Source of the DNA: Gammaproteobacteria bacterium
GTDB lineage: Bacteria; Pseudomonadota; Gammaproteobacteria; Pseudomonadales; Pseudohongiellaceae
NCBI GenBank assembly: GCA_030682575.1
Contig: JAUXNX010000011.1
Location: 124,001 to 188,000, forward strand
DNA length: 64,000 bases
Direction of reading: 5' to 3'
Numbering within the stretch: the stretch's first letter is position 1; every line of letters starts with the position of its first letter. The position numbers were made by a program, and so were the translations under genes. Below the pieces are notes generated by a model that saw nothing but the letters and a program-made list of their open reading frames with translations, ran no database searches and was not told the origin of the DNA. Below are positions 8,144 to 16,051 of the stretch, one piece after another.

Positions 8144-9223
8144 ATGTCATACCGCAACAGAGCCCGCTGGGCTCTTGCCAGCCTGTTTCTGGTCAGCACT
8201 GGCCTGCAGGCCCAACTAACGATCAACCCTACCAACGAGCACCCCAATCCCTACGACGCCGACAACGACTACTTCGACCTCCCTGGTGGCCGTGCATGGG
8301 GGTCCACCAGTGCTGTTGACATCGATCCTGATGGAATGTCCATCTGGGTGGCCGAGCGATGCAGCGCGAACAGCTGCGCTGGCTCCAATGTCGATCCGAT
8401 CATCAAGTACGATCGGGATGGCAATATTGTCACCAGTTTTGGTGCCGGCTTGTTCATTTTTCCGCACGGGATCCATGTTGATCCCCAGGGTAATGTCTGG
8501 GTAACTGATGGTCGCGCTGCCAATGCCAACGAATTGGCCGCCAATCCCAGCGCCGCAGGCAAGGGTCACACCGTTTACAAATTCAGCCCGACGGGCGAAG
8601 TTCTGATGCGTTTCGGTCAGCCTGGCGTGGCGGGAAATGGCACTGGCGGCGACCTGCTCAACGAACCGAATGATGTGATCACCGCACCCAATGGCGACAT
8701 CTACATCGCCGAGGGCCACAGCGGTCAAGGGGCTACGGCCAATCTGTCAACCGTTGCCCGCATCATCAAGTATGACAGCACCGGCCGCTTCCTCGAGTCC
8801 TGGGGCAGTATCGGTACCGCACCAGGTGAGTTCCGCACACCGCACAGTCTGGCATTCGATTCCCGTGGCCGTCTGTTCGTTGCTGATCGTGGTAACGTCC
8901 GCATCCAGATATTTGAACAGGATGGCACTTTCATCACCGAGTGGAAGCAGTTCGGGCGTCTGAGCGGTATCTTCATCGACAAGAACGACATTCTCTACGC
9001 CGCTGACTCTGAATCCAGCGCCGTGTCCAATCCAGGCTGGCGCCGTGGTATTCGCGTGGGTAGCGCTATCACCGGCCATGTGATCTCTTTTATTCCAGAT
9101 CCCGATTTGAGTCCGGGTGGTACCAGTGCCGCCGAAGGTGTGGCAGCAGATGACGAAGGCAACATCTACGGAGCAGAAGTGGGCCCGCGTCAACTTGTGA
9201 GATATACGCGCAGAGCACAGTAA
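8144..9223 (+). CDS. Secreted NHL-repeat beta-propeller, peptidylglycine alpha-amidating-lyase-like
   Basis: This 359-residue protein starts with a signal peptide ending near LQAQ; AAGGAG lies 7 nt before the chosen ATG (8144), so the longer frame was rejected. The body is an NHL-type six-bladed propeller. Two blades carry PAL-like signatures: FPHGIHVDPQGNVWVTD (H108) and TPHSLAFD followed by VADRGNVRIQIF (H234). In animal PAL the equivalent PHG/PHS histidines bind zinc, and a third comes from a PHD motif. Here that position appears to read AEGVAADDEGNIY, with glutamate E331. The family cleaves peptidyl-alpha-hydroxyglycine, but the bacterial homologues have no settled substrate. A copper-monooxygenase-like gene of the PHM type lies 2 kb away. 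A terminator follows the stop. Confidence 0.8.
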   Translation: MSYRNRARWALASLFLVSTGLQAQLTINPTNEHPNPYDADNDYFDLPGGRAWGSTSAVDIDPDGMSIWVAERCSANSCAGSNVDPIIKYDRDGNIVTSFGAGLFIFPHGIHVDPQGNVWVTDGRAANANELAANPSAAGKGHTVYKFSPTGEVLMRFGQPGVAGNGTGGDLLNEPNDVITAPNGDIYIAEGHSGQGATANLSTVARIIKYDSTGRFLESWGSIGTAPGEFRTPHSLAFDSRGRLFVADRGNVRIQIFEQDGTFITEWKQFGRLSGIFIDKNDILYAADSESSAVSNPGWRRGIRVGSAITGHVISFIPDPDLSPGGTSAAEGVAADDEGNIYGAEVGPRQLVRYTRRAQ

Positions 9224-9254
9224 GCGTCAGTAGAAGACCCTACTACTGAAACGC

Positions 9255-9294
9255 AAAGGCCGTGTGCAGAGAACTCTGTTCACGGCCTTTCTGT
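9255..9294 (+). terminator. Rho-independent terminator after the PAL-like gene
   Basis: AAAGGCCGTG (9255-9264) pairs with CACGGCCTTT (9281-9290). The loop holds a second stem, CAGAG/CTCTG, so the hairpin is long. It ends in a short T-rich stretch. It lies 32 bp after the stop codon of the PAL-like gene. Confidence 0.85.
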
Positions 9295-9337
9295 TGCTGG
9301 AGCATGTGCACAACATAACTCCCGGAAAATAAAAGGT

Positions 9338-9365
9338 TTGACTTGGCGCAATTACCCCGTATACT
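9338..9365 (+). promoter_or_regulatory. Sigma-70 promoter of the cold-shock gene
   Basis: TTGACT (9338-9343) and TATACT (9360-9365) are separated by 16 bp, each one base off consensus. Predicted start is near 9372, which gives an untranslated leader of about 185 nt before the csp ATG. Such long leaders are typical of cspA-type genes and act as RNA thermosensors. The rest of the gap 9295-9557 is this leader, with an A/T-rich stretch just before the gene. Confidence 0.75.
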
Positions 9366-9557
9366 CGCCCACAGCCTGAATAGCGGCTATATTTATGTAC
9401 TGCAAATCGAAGTCCCGCCGTTAAGTCCTCGTTCTGTATCTCATATTTTATATTCGAATTCTTAAGCTACCGATTTTTTCATCTGCTGCGCTTCTGCAAA
9501 GCCGGATTGAATAATCAAAAAACTTTTATTATTTTTTTAGAAATACAGGACTACAAA

Positions 9558-9767
9558 ATGTCAAACACAGTGACTGGCCAGGTTAAATTTTTCAACGAAT
9601 CAAAAGGCTTCGGCTTCATTTCACAAGCCAATGGCCCGGACGTATTCGTTCACTACAGCGCCATACAAGACGCCGGCTTCAAAACTCTGGCAGAAGGTCA
9701 GCAGGTGAAATTCACCGTGACTCAAGGTCAGAAAGGCCCACAGGCTGAGAACGTTGTAGCTTGCTAA
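9558..9767 (+). CDS. Cold-shock protein (CspA family)
   Basis: This 69-residue single cold-shock domain has both RNA-binding motifs: RNP1 as KGFGFI and RNP2 as VFVHYSAI. The ATG at 9558 gives the canonical start [12 protein letters not shown] and has AGGA upstream; a frame extending 17 residues further is not needed. CspA-type proteins bind single-stranded RNA and prevent secondary structure, usually at low temperature or in stationary phase. The gene is single, with its own promoter, a leader of about 185 nt and a downstream terminator. The cold-inducible kind cannot be told from the constitutive kind by the protein alone, but the leader favours post-transcriptional control. Confidence 0.95.
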   Translation: MSNTVTGQVKFFNESKGFGFISQANGPDVFVHYSAIQDAGFKTLAEGQQVKFTVTQGQKGPQAENVVAC

Positions 9768-9817
9768 TTCGTCAGGATTGTCCTTCGCGACGGTCCACAC
9801 GTTCAAGCTGAAATAAA

Positions 9818-9857
9818 AGAGGCAGCGTCAATTAACGGTGACACTGCCTCTTTTTTT
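9818..9857. terminator. Bidirectional terminator between csp and the SMR exporter gene
   Basis: AGAGGCAGCGTC (9818-9829) pairs with GACACTGCCTCT (9840-9851) with one mismatch. T7 follows on the plus strand, and a T-rich run follows on the minus strand. It serves the convergent cold-shock and gdx genes. Confidence 0.88.
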
Positions 9858-10171
9858 CAACCCGTAAACTTCAATCCTGCAATTCCTGCCACGATCAGTC
9901 CAAGACTCAGCAGTTTGACCACACCCATCGACTCTCCCAACATCACCACACCAAAGATGGCCGTGCCCGCGATACCAATTCCTGTCCACACAGCATATGC
10001 GGTACTGACCGGCAGAGTTCGCATGGCAATCGCCAGCAGGAACATACTTGCGGCAATGGCGAGCGCAACTCCCAGGCTCGGCCACAAACGTGAAAATCCC
10101 TCAGTGTATTTCAGCCCGACTGCCCACCCGACTTCCAGTAATCCAGCCAGAATCAGAATCATCCAGTTCAT
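9857..10171 (-). CDS. gdx: Small multidrug resistance exporter, Gdx/SugE type (guanidinium)
   Basis: This 104-residue protein has four transmembrane helices, as expected for the SMR family. The membrane-embedded glutamate of helix 1 is in [16 protein letters not shown] (E13), and the helix 3-4 region has [14 protein letters not shown] and GVVMLGES. The [11 protein letters not shown] and AYAVWTGIG motifs place it with SugE/Gdx, which exports guanidinium, rather than with EmrE, which exports broad quaternary cations. It works as an antiparallel dimer exchanging protons. The gene stands alone between two hairpin terminators. A guanidine riboswitch was sought upstream and not recognised. Confidence 0.9.
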   Translation of the reverse strand: MNWMILILAGLLEVGWAVGLKYTEGFSRLWPSLGVALAIAASMFLLAIAMRTLPVSTAYAVWTGIGIAGTAIFGVVMLGESMGVVKLLSLGLIVAGIAGLKFTG

Positions 10172-10224
10172 TCACATTCTCCATTGAATTGCTGCAATGA
10201 CAGTCTAATGGTTTTGCTGAAATG

Positions 10225-10260
10225 AAAAAGGCCGGAGCAGTAACCCGCTCCGGCCTTTTT
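10225..10260. terminator. Bidirectional terminator upstream of gdx
   Basis: GGCCGGAGC (10230-10238) pairs with GCTCCGGCC (10247-10255), flanked by A5 and T5. It terminates the leftward two-gene unit ending at 10276 and would also stop rightward transcripts. It separates that unit from gdx. Confidence 0.9.
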
Positions 10261-10275
10261 CACAATCTCATCTGA

Positions 10276-11229
10276 TCAGGGCAGCACGTTGACCGTGACA
10301 TACTGGTCGTGGAACAAACCGCCATCATCTGCACGAGCCCATAGAACATAAGTGCCAGGCTCGTCAAAAATCACGCTGGTTTCATAGACTCCGTTCTCAG
10401 GAACCGGTGGTGGCACCCACAGCGCTCCCCAGGGAGAGTTGGCCGATGTCCGGGTGTCTTCCCAAGGCTTCACCTGGGGAGGATCGAACGTCACACTGCC
10501 TTCACCACGATAAACGTTCCAGGACAGGAAAAGACCGTTGGTCTTACCCACGGTAACTCTTGTCGGTGGACGCATCATGCGGCGCAGTTCACTCTCCGCG
10601 GTACGTGGACCGGTAGAAGTGCGCGGCCGGGGCAGACCATCATCGTCTACACGAGCCTCCAGAATCAGAGGCTCACCTACGCGCACGGTACGCACTACCT
10701 CATCGCCCACACGGTCACCCAGAACGGTCACTACCGGTGGAAGATTCGAGCGTGACTCCGGACTGCTTGTACCGGCCCCAAGAGAGCCGGTCTCAGACGC
10801 AATCACCACGTTGTCGATGATGTAGTCGCGCGCCAGTGTTCCATAGGCTGTCTTGGTTACACCATTGGCGGTGATAGTCCATGCCAACTCCCTGTCTCCA
10901 AAATCCGCTGGCACTGGCACCTCGAAGGTGAACCGGTTGCGGCGTGGCAGGAAGTGCGTGGGTTGACCACGATCTTCCAGCCCTGGAGAGAAGAAGTTGC
11001 TCGGCCCTACAGGAATATCCAGCTCCTCTTCCCAGTTCTCGTTGTGGTAACCGAAAACCAGCACGAAAGAACCATCCTCCAACGGCTTCCAACCCTCATA
11101 CGCAGGCTCGATGTGCTGACCCTTGCGATACGTCTGAGCGTTGGCCGTCAATGACATTACTGCAAATACCACGAACAGTGTGGCGGCGACGACAGCATTA
11201 CGTCGCCCTGTGAATCTGAACAATCCCAT
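10276..11229 (-). CDS. Secreted protein of unknown function paired with a cytochrome c/PHM-like protein
   Basis: This 317-residue protein has a signal peptide (hydrophobic stretch at about 13-30, cleavage near TANAQ) and no transmembrane anchor, so it is probably periplasmic or extracellular. The mature part is beta-rich, with an Ig/Big-like C-terminus (DEPGTYVLWARADDGG) and a proline-rich middle. No catalytic motif was recognised. Its start lies only 4 bp after the stop of the upstream cytochrome c/copper-monooxygenase-like gene, so the two are almost certainly co-transcribed and may form a complex. A bidirectional terminator follows. The function cannot be named. Confidence 0.75.
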   Translation of the reverse strand: MGLFRFTGRRNAVVAATLFVVFAVMSLTANAQTYRKGQHIEPAYEGWKPLEDGSFVLVFGYHNENWEEELDIPVGPSNFFSPGLEDRGQPTHFLPRRNRFTFEVPVPADFGDRELAWTITANGVTKTAYGTLARDYIIDNVVIASETGSLGAGTSSPESRSNLPPVVTVLGDRVGDEVVRTVRVGEPLILEARVDDDGLPRPRTSTGPRTAESELRRMMRPPTRVTVGKTNGLFLSWNVYRGEGSVTFDPPQVKPWEDTRTSANSPWGALWVPPPVPENGVYETSVIFDEPGTYVLWARADDGGLFHDQYVTVNVLP

Positions 11230-11233
11230 CTGA

Positions 11234-12727
11234 TCAATCCCCTTGTGACGATGCTACTTCAGTGCTTGCAGGCTCCGGATCAAGCGGAGCAACGAGCGGT
11301 GCCAGACACAGCGGGCAACCGATCTGGTGATCATTCGGTCCCAGATTCAACTGTTCACGACGATCCGCCATTTCCTGCAGGAACTGCTCTTCACTCAACG
11401 TTACACGCATACCCAGGTCAATGAACATGTTGGTCACTGATCGGTTACCTGAACCCTGCCAGTTTCTGGAATCAGGCACGTTCGGGTTGGTACGGGTGTT
11501 GTTCATGTACCCAACGATATGCAGCACAGTGCCCTTCGGCAGCAGTGGTGCAGCGTGGTCGGCATAGGTGTAGCCACGCACCCAGTTGTGGTCGTAGCCC
11601 ACACAGGACAGCGTCTCGACGGTGTAGCCCCAGATGGCTTCCAGACACATACGCTCGCCAGGGGCGTGCAGGTGCGGCTCGAAGGTCACGATCTTGGTGT
11701 GTTGCTCCAGCACTGCATAGGCGTGCAGTTCCTGGCCGTCTTCGTTACCGGTGATGCTTATGTCCACACCGTTGCCCAGGCCGATCAGCGCAGGACGGTA
11801 CTTCGGCTCATAGCCGACGGGGTGGAAACGGAAGCCGATCAGCAGGTGGCCAGTGGTATCAATACCGGTGGAGTGCAGGTGCACTGAGTCGGACACCACG
11901 TAGGAACCCTTCTTCAGCAGCCGACCGCTGTCCGGATCGAAGATGTCCGGGTTACGGGCAATCTCGTGTACCGGCCAGGGAATTGCAATTTCTCCCTCTT
12001 TGGCATTCAAATTCTCGTCCAGAACCTGAGTGCTCCAGATCATGTGGTGGAATATGTTGCGACCACCCACGGTGCCAGCGGAGCCACTGGTGTCCACGTC
12101 ATTCACTTCAATGATCTCGACAGAAGATACATAACGGTCTTCTTCCAGGGGAATCGCGACACGGGGGATATCACCCCACCAGTCAGGAGAGCCTCCCAGA
12201 ACAGTGACATCTTCCGTACGCACGATCAGATCGGGCTGACCTGCCGTCCATACGGCACCGCTTGGGAACTCACGAGGTGCAGGTGCATCAGCTTCACGGC
12301 CCTTCGGCGTGCCAGTGCGAGCCCAGGTGGAGATTGCGGCAATCTCTGCATCAGTCAGAGAAGGATCGTCCTTGTATGCCTGAATGCCAATGTCCTTTTC
12401 CAGATAATAGGGGGGCATGGCGCCAGCGCGGTCGCGCAGGCCGGTCTTGTACTCGATCAGGCCAGCGTACGGCGCGGTTTCCTCAAAGGTAACCAGCGAC
12501 ATCGGAGCTACGCCTTCAGGACGGTGACAATTCTGGCAACTGCGCTGCAGAATAGGTTCGATGTCCCTATGGAAAGTCACACTGCCAGGCTCGCCCACAG
12601 TCTGGGCTCCAGCTGCTGCCGGCAGTAGAAACACTGCAACGGAAGCGCACTTGGCCAGTGCGGATACGTTCTTCACTCTCATTTCTAACCGGGTCTTAAG
12701 CCGTACCAGTTCGTTTGAAACTCGCAC
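11234..12727 (-). CDS. Cytochrome c domain fused to copper type II monooxygenase-like (PHM-like) domain
   Basis: This 497-residue exported protein starts at GTG 12727, chosen because a perfect AAGGAGG lies 6 nt upstream. After the signal segment a c-type haem motif SCQNCH (C64, C67, H68) marks an N-terminal cytochrome c domain to about 140. The rest resembles peptidylglycine/dopamine monooxygenases: FHHM (H227, H228), an HLH pair at 283-285 and PHLHAPG (H352, H354) recall the CuH and CuM ligands. The usual CuM methionine (DEMCN in PHM) seems to align with SVTNM, which suggests loss or shift of that ligand. A haem domain could supply electrons directly in place of ascorbate. It shares an operon with the secreted protein at 10276-11229, and a PAL-like gene lies nearby. 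Confidence 0.78.
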   Translation of the reverse strand: MRVSNELVRLKTRLEMRVKNVSALAKCASVAVFLLPAAAGAQTVGEPGSVTFHRDIEPILQRSCQNCHRPEGVAPMSLVTFEETAPYAGLIEYKTGLRDRAGAMPPYYLEKDIGIQAYKDDPSLTDAEIAAISTWARTGTPKGREADAPAPREFPSGAVWTAGQPDLIVRTEDVTVLGGSPDWWGDIPRVAIPLEEDRYVSSVEIIEVNDVDTSGSAGTVGGRNIFHHMIWSTQVLDENLNAKEGEIAIPWPVHEIARNPDIFDPDSGRLLKKGSYVVSDSVHLHSTGIDTTGHLLIGFRFHPVGYEPKYRPALIGLGNGVDISITGNEDGQELHAYAVLEQHTKIVTFEPHLHAPGERMCLEAIWGYTVETLSCVGYDHNWVRGYTYADHAAPLLPKGTVLHIVGYMNNTRTNPNVPDSRNWQGSGNRSVTNMFIDLGMRVTLSEEQFLQEMADRREQLNLGPNDHQIGCPLCLAPLVAPLDPEPASTEVASSQGD

Positions 12728-13166
12728 AGGGCACCTCCTTCTCTGGTGGTAAAACAATTTTTAATGATTCTTCACGGCTCGCATGAGCCAACGTAGACGA
12801 GTGGCATTGGAGCATAGCGCTGCATGCCCGTCTTCCTTAAAGCGAAATTCCTTTTACGGATTCCTGAAAACTCGACGGTTCATTTTGCGTCAGTCCAAGC
12901 CAAAGTGGACATTCTTGCCGATACTGCACATGGTCTGACGATTTTTTCGCCTGCGGATGTGAACTATTGCTCTAGCGGAATTACAGCCTGAGCCCGAGTC
13001 TAAGAGAGCCTGCTGGCAATTTCAACGGGATTTCGTTCGCCTCTTTGCGCCCCTGTAAACCCTTCTGTCTCTGCCGCGTTGTACCCACTGTGCCCAACCA
13101 CGATCCATAAATTCGCGGCGGACAACCAGACCCCGCAAGTACGTCAACCTGACGGAGGAAAGCCCG
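12728..13166. other. Intergenic region with no gene seen
   Basis: This gap between divergent genes holds the strong ribosome site AAGGAGG (12734-12740, minus strand) of the cytochrome c/PHM-like gene and GGAGGAAA before the EF-hand gene at 13167. No convincing sigma-70 promoter, terminator or small gene was recognised in the remainder. Confidence 0.5.
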
Positions 13167-13787
13167 ATGTTCATCAAGAAAATTCTCGTAATCTCGATTC
13201 TGCTGGCTGCCAGCAGCCTGACCGGAAACGCCACTGCCCAGGATAACACCCGCGACGATCGCGAACGCCTCAACCCCATGCGCGGCGAGCGCATGATGGA
13301 GCGCCCACGCCCCCAGCGTCATGCTCCTGGTCGCCTGATTCGCAATATCGACACTGATGGTGACAAGCTGATCAGTCGGGATGAGTTCATAGATCAGCGA
13401 ACAAGACATTATGAAAGACAGTTCGATCATCGCGACATCAACGGTGACGGCCTGTTGAGCAGCGACGAGTCTGGTCCCCGCCATCCTGCATTGGACCCGG
13501 ATATCGACATTGCGGAGTTTCGAGCTTGTATCGCCGAGAACGGAAGCGACCCCGATCTTGAAGAGGATCGCTTTGCCGCTGCTGATACCAATGGCGACGG
13601 CTCTCTGAGCAAGGAAGAGTTTTTCATGCACCTGGAGCAGCGCGCCTTCGATCAGTTCGCGCGCATTGATGCAGATGGCAACGGTCAACTGACCCCGGAG
13701 GAGCTGGCCGGTAACATGCGGGATCGCAATATTCACCGCCGTGTGGTGCGTATGTGTCTGCAAGAGGCCGGTGATCCTTTCCTGTAA
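13167..13787 (+). CDS. Exported EF-hand calcium-binding protein
   Basis: This 206-residue protein has a signal peptide (about 1-25, ending NATAQ) and four EF-hand-like loops: DTDGDKLISRDE, DINGDGLLSSDE, DTNGDGSLSKEE and DADGNGQLTPEE. Each keeps the D-x-D/N-x-D/N-G pattern and the position-12 acid, so calcium binding is likely. The first pair and second pair are separated by an acidic stretch. It has GGAGGAAA before the ATG, stands alone and ends at a strong terminator. Related CREC/EF-hand exported proteins in proteobacteria have been linked to calcium buffering or signalling in the periplasm, but no specific role can be given here. Confidence 0.9.
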   Translation: MFIKKILVISILLAASSLTGNATAQDNTRDDRERLNPMRGERMMERPRPQRHAPGRLIRNIDTDGDKLISRDEFIDQRTRHYERQFDHRDINGDGLLSSDESGPRHPALDPDIDIAEFRACIAENGSDPDLEEDRFAAADTNGDGSLSKEEFFMHLEQRAFDQFARIDADGNGQLTPEELAGNMRDRNIHRRVVRMCLQEAGDPFL

Positions 13788-13838
13788 TGCCGCTCAGACT
13801 TCGCACGCGTCGCAGCACATTCCCCGCAGCGCCCCTTC

Positions 13839-13864
13839 AGGCCGGACTTGTTCCGGCCTTTTTT
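13839..13864 (+). terminator. Rho-independent terminator after the EF-hand gene
   Basis: AGGCCGGA (13839-13846) pairs with TCCGGCCT (13852-13859) around a 5-base loop and runs into six T residues. It lies 51 bp after the EF-hand stop codon and touches the end of the convergent ATPase gene. Confidence 0.92.
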
Positions 13865-15098
13865 AAATCACGGCAGCAGTGATCTCGCTCATTGCACAGT
13901 GCAGTGACATCGCCTCAACGCCCCCCCGCATTGGAAAGCTCTCGTCACCTTTATAGACCAGAATACGTCTCTCGGCTGCCAGGTCATCAGCCGCATAGTG
14001 AAATCCACGATCCACTGTCGGAGCGCTGCTCAGTTTGATCTCGATAGCCCAGCAACGACCCGGCGCAAACTCCAGCACCAGATCAGCCTCGGCTCCTGCT
14101 GCAGTGCGGTAGAAATAGGGTCTTGCTCTGCCATTGGCAGCTCCTGCCAGCGCTTCAATTACAAATCCTTCCCAACTCTTGCCGGATATCGTATGCCCGC
14201 GCAAATCATCCATCGATTTCAGATTGAGCAGGGCATGAAGCAAACCACTGTCTCGCACGAAGGGGCGGGTTGATTTTACAAGGCGTTTGCCCGTGTTCAA
14301 CGACCAGGGGTGTAACTGCCGCACCAACAAGAGCTTCTCAAGAATATCGAGATAGCGCGCCACTGTATGCCCGCTGACGCCCATTGATCTGGCGTAGCGC
14401 TGTGCGTTGAACAACTCCCCTTGGTCATTTGCCAGCATGCGCCAGAACAGCCCCAGCTGGTCAGAGCCGATCTGAAATCCAAACTGTGGCACATCACGCT
14501 CAAGATAGGTCTGGATGAAATCAAGTCGCCACTGCAAGCTGGAGGACGCCTCGTCGCGCAAGTAACTCTGCGGGAAACCACCTTTGAGCCATAGTAACTC
14601 TGTCACAGCGCGTTCGCTTTTTTGGGTTGAGCTGGTAGCTGTACGCGCCCCTTCGTTGTTACTTTGCTCTGCCAGCACTTCGCGCAGATTGAAGGGCGCC
14701 AGCTCGACAAAGCTGATGCGCCCGGCGAGGCTTTCTGATGATTGTCGCAGCAGTTCCATTGACGCTGAACCAAGGATGAGAAATTTACCGCCCTTACCGC
14801 CCATACGGCGGCGGGCATCAATCTGGCCGCGCAAGACTTGAAATATTTCGGGAACACGTTGGATTTCGTCAAGGATTATCAGTCGGTCGGCATAGGCAGA
14901 GAAGTAGGCTTCAGGATCGTCCAGTTGTCGTCGGTCAGAGGGACTTTCCAGATCGAGGTAACGTGCAGCATCGCCCTTCTCGGCTGCAATCTCTCGTGCG
15001 AGCGTGGTTTTGCCGACCTGGCGGGGCCCCAACAGGGCAACACTGTCGAATTGCTCCAATCGCTCACGAACAATATTCAAAGTTTCACGACGCATCAT
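13863..15098 (-). CDS. AAA ATPase with DUF4143 domain
   Basis: This 411-residue protein has Walker A GPRQVGKTT near the start and Walker B RLIILDEIQRVPE at about 80-95, and a sensor-like LILGSAS. A C-terminal DUF4143 region with a restriction-endonuclease-like core follows (EADLVLEF and AIEIKLS, residues of a PD-(D/E)xK-type fold). This is the common bacterial AAA_14/DUF4143 architecture. Its role is unknown; such genes are scattered, often horizontally exchanged, and sometimes linked to defence or toxin-antitoxin loci. The start was set at the ATG at 15098, since the longer frame begins at a TTG and has no ribosome site. The gene stands alone. Confidence 0.85.
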   Translation of the reverse strand: MMRRETLNIVRERLEQFDSVALLGPRQVGKTTLAREIAAEKGDAARYLDLESPSDRRQLDDPEAYFSAYADRLIILDEIQRVPEIFQVLRGQIDARRRMGGKGGKFLILGSASMELLRQSSESLAGRISFVELAPFNLREVLAEQSNNEGARTATSSTQKSERAVTELLWLKGGFPQSYLRDEASSSLQWRLDFIQTYLERDVPQFGFQIGSDQLGLFWRMLANDQGELFNAQRYARSMGVSGHTVARYLDILEKLLLVRQLHPWSLNTGKRLVKSTRPFVRDSGLLHALLNLKSMDDLRGHTISGKSWEGFVIEALAGAANGRARPYFYRTAAGAEADLVLEFAPGRCWAIEIKLSSAPTVDRGFHYAADDLAAERRILVYKGDESFPMRGGVEAMSLHCAMSEITAAVI

Positions 15099-15177
15099 CC
15101 TTGTATTATTGCAATGATGCTTCAATTTTACAAGGATGTAGCTTTATATACGCAATCGCTTTGATGCAAAACAACAC

Positions 15178-15756
15178 TCAACGGGGTGGATTGACTCGCT
15201 GAGTATTGGGACGCTCCAATCTGGGAGGCGCTGCATTAGGAGGCGCCACACGAGGAGGAGCCACTCTGGTCGGAGATTGAGCGTCAGGGCGTTGTTGCCC
15301 GCGCTGAATACGTTGATTTTCAAACCTCTGTCGCAGTGCCTCGCGCTGAGCAGGTGGCAGACCACGGAACTGGCGCTGGATTTCCTGCAGGCGCTGCTGC
15401 TGTCCCAGCGGCACATCGTTGAACTGCAGGAAGCGGCGATTGATCAGTTCGCGCTGCTCGGGAGGCATTTCCTGGAACAGGCGCTGTTGACGCTGCGCCT
15501 CAATCCGCTCTTCAGGCGCCATCTGCTGCCAGCGTGTGGCGCCCCGGCGCAGTCTCTCCTGACGCTCTGGAGTCAAGCCGCTCCATTGTTGTTCAAGCTG
15601 ACGCAGCAATCCCTGCTCCTCTTCTGTCAGCTCACTCCAGGCAATACTGTCCTGCCCCATGGCAAGACCGGAGTACAGAAGCGACAGGAGCAACAGCGCG
15701 ATCGCGCCGACTCGTCGCACTCCTGTCCCACTGCTCTGCTGCTCAGTTGATATCAT
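15178..15756 (-). CDS. DUF3106 exported protein
   Basis: This 192-residue protein starts at the ATG at 15756, giving a signal-anchor stretch (about 15-30, LLLLSLLYSGLAMGQ). The mature part has repeated helical LTPERQERL / MAPEERIEAQR / MPPEQRELINRR / LPPAQREALRQR units typical of DUF3106, each of 14-22 residues and rich in Gln, Arg and Glu. The tail is proline- and alanine-rich (APPRVAPP), probably disordered. It is the last gene of the sigma factor operon and overlaps the preceding 102-residue gene by 14 bp, so translation is probably coupled. DUF3106 proteins have no established function; the sigma/anti-sigma setting suggests an envelope stress role, which is inference. Confidence 0.88.
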   Translation of the reverse strand: MISTEQQSSGTGVRRVGAIALLLLSLLYSGLAMGQDSIAWSELTEEEQGLLRQLEQQWSGLTPERQERLRRGATRWQQMAPEERIEAQRQQRLFQEMPPEQRELINRRFLQFNDVPLGQQQRLQEIQRQFRGLPPAQREALRQRFENQRIQRGQQRPDAQSPTRVAPPRVAPPNAAPPRLERPNTQRVNPPR

Positions 15757-16051
15757 TACTATCCGGCTCCGTCTGACCTGCACTGTCATCAAAATCCACA
15801 CCAATCAAATCCACGAAACTGTCCTCTGCCAGATCGCTCGGGGCGATCCATTCTCCCTCATCGGTTTCCCATAGCCCGATGAATTCCAGAAACTCCAGAC
15901 TGGGCGTTCCATCCTCTGCATTACCTCCTGACCCTGGCGGGGCAATCTGCTGTTCCTGCGTTGTCGCATCTGCTGCACTGATCTGCTGCCCCGCAACATT
16001 CAGCCCCAGAAGAGCTGAGAAAGTCAGTATCCCCTTGATACTACAAACCAT
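15743..16051 (-). CDS. Small exported acidic protein of the sigma factor operon
   Basis: This 102-residue protein begins at the ATG at 16051, giving a signal peptide (CSIKGILTFSALLGLNVAG) and an acidic mature part (LEFLEFIGLWETDEGEW, then VDLIGVDFDD). It overlaps the end of the anti-sigma-like gene by 9 bp and the start of the DUF3106 gene by 14 bp, so all three are probably translated in series. The aromatic and acidic LExLExxGLWE pattern recurs in small companions of DUF3106 genes. No catalytic motif is visible and the function is unknown. Confidence 0.72.
   Translation of the reverse strand: MVCSIKGILTFSALLGLNVAGQQISAADATTQEQQIAPPGSGGNAEDGTPSLEFLEFIGLWETDEGEWIAPSDLAEDSFVDLIGVDFDDSAGQTEPDSNDIN

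Noticed and set aside
10172-10224. Guanidine riboswitch in front of the Gdx/SugE gene
   Set aside because: The leader is short and lacks the paired ACGR-loop hairpins of mini-ykkC or the ykkC core; only a terminator hairpin for another unit is present.
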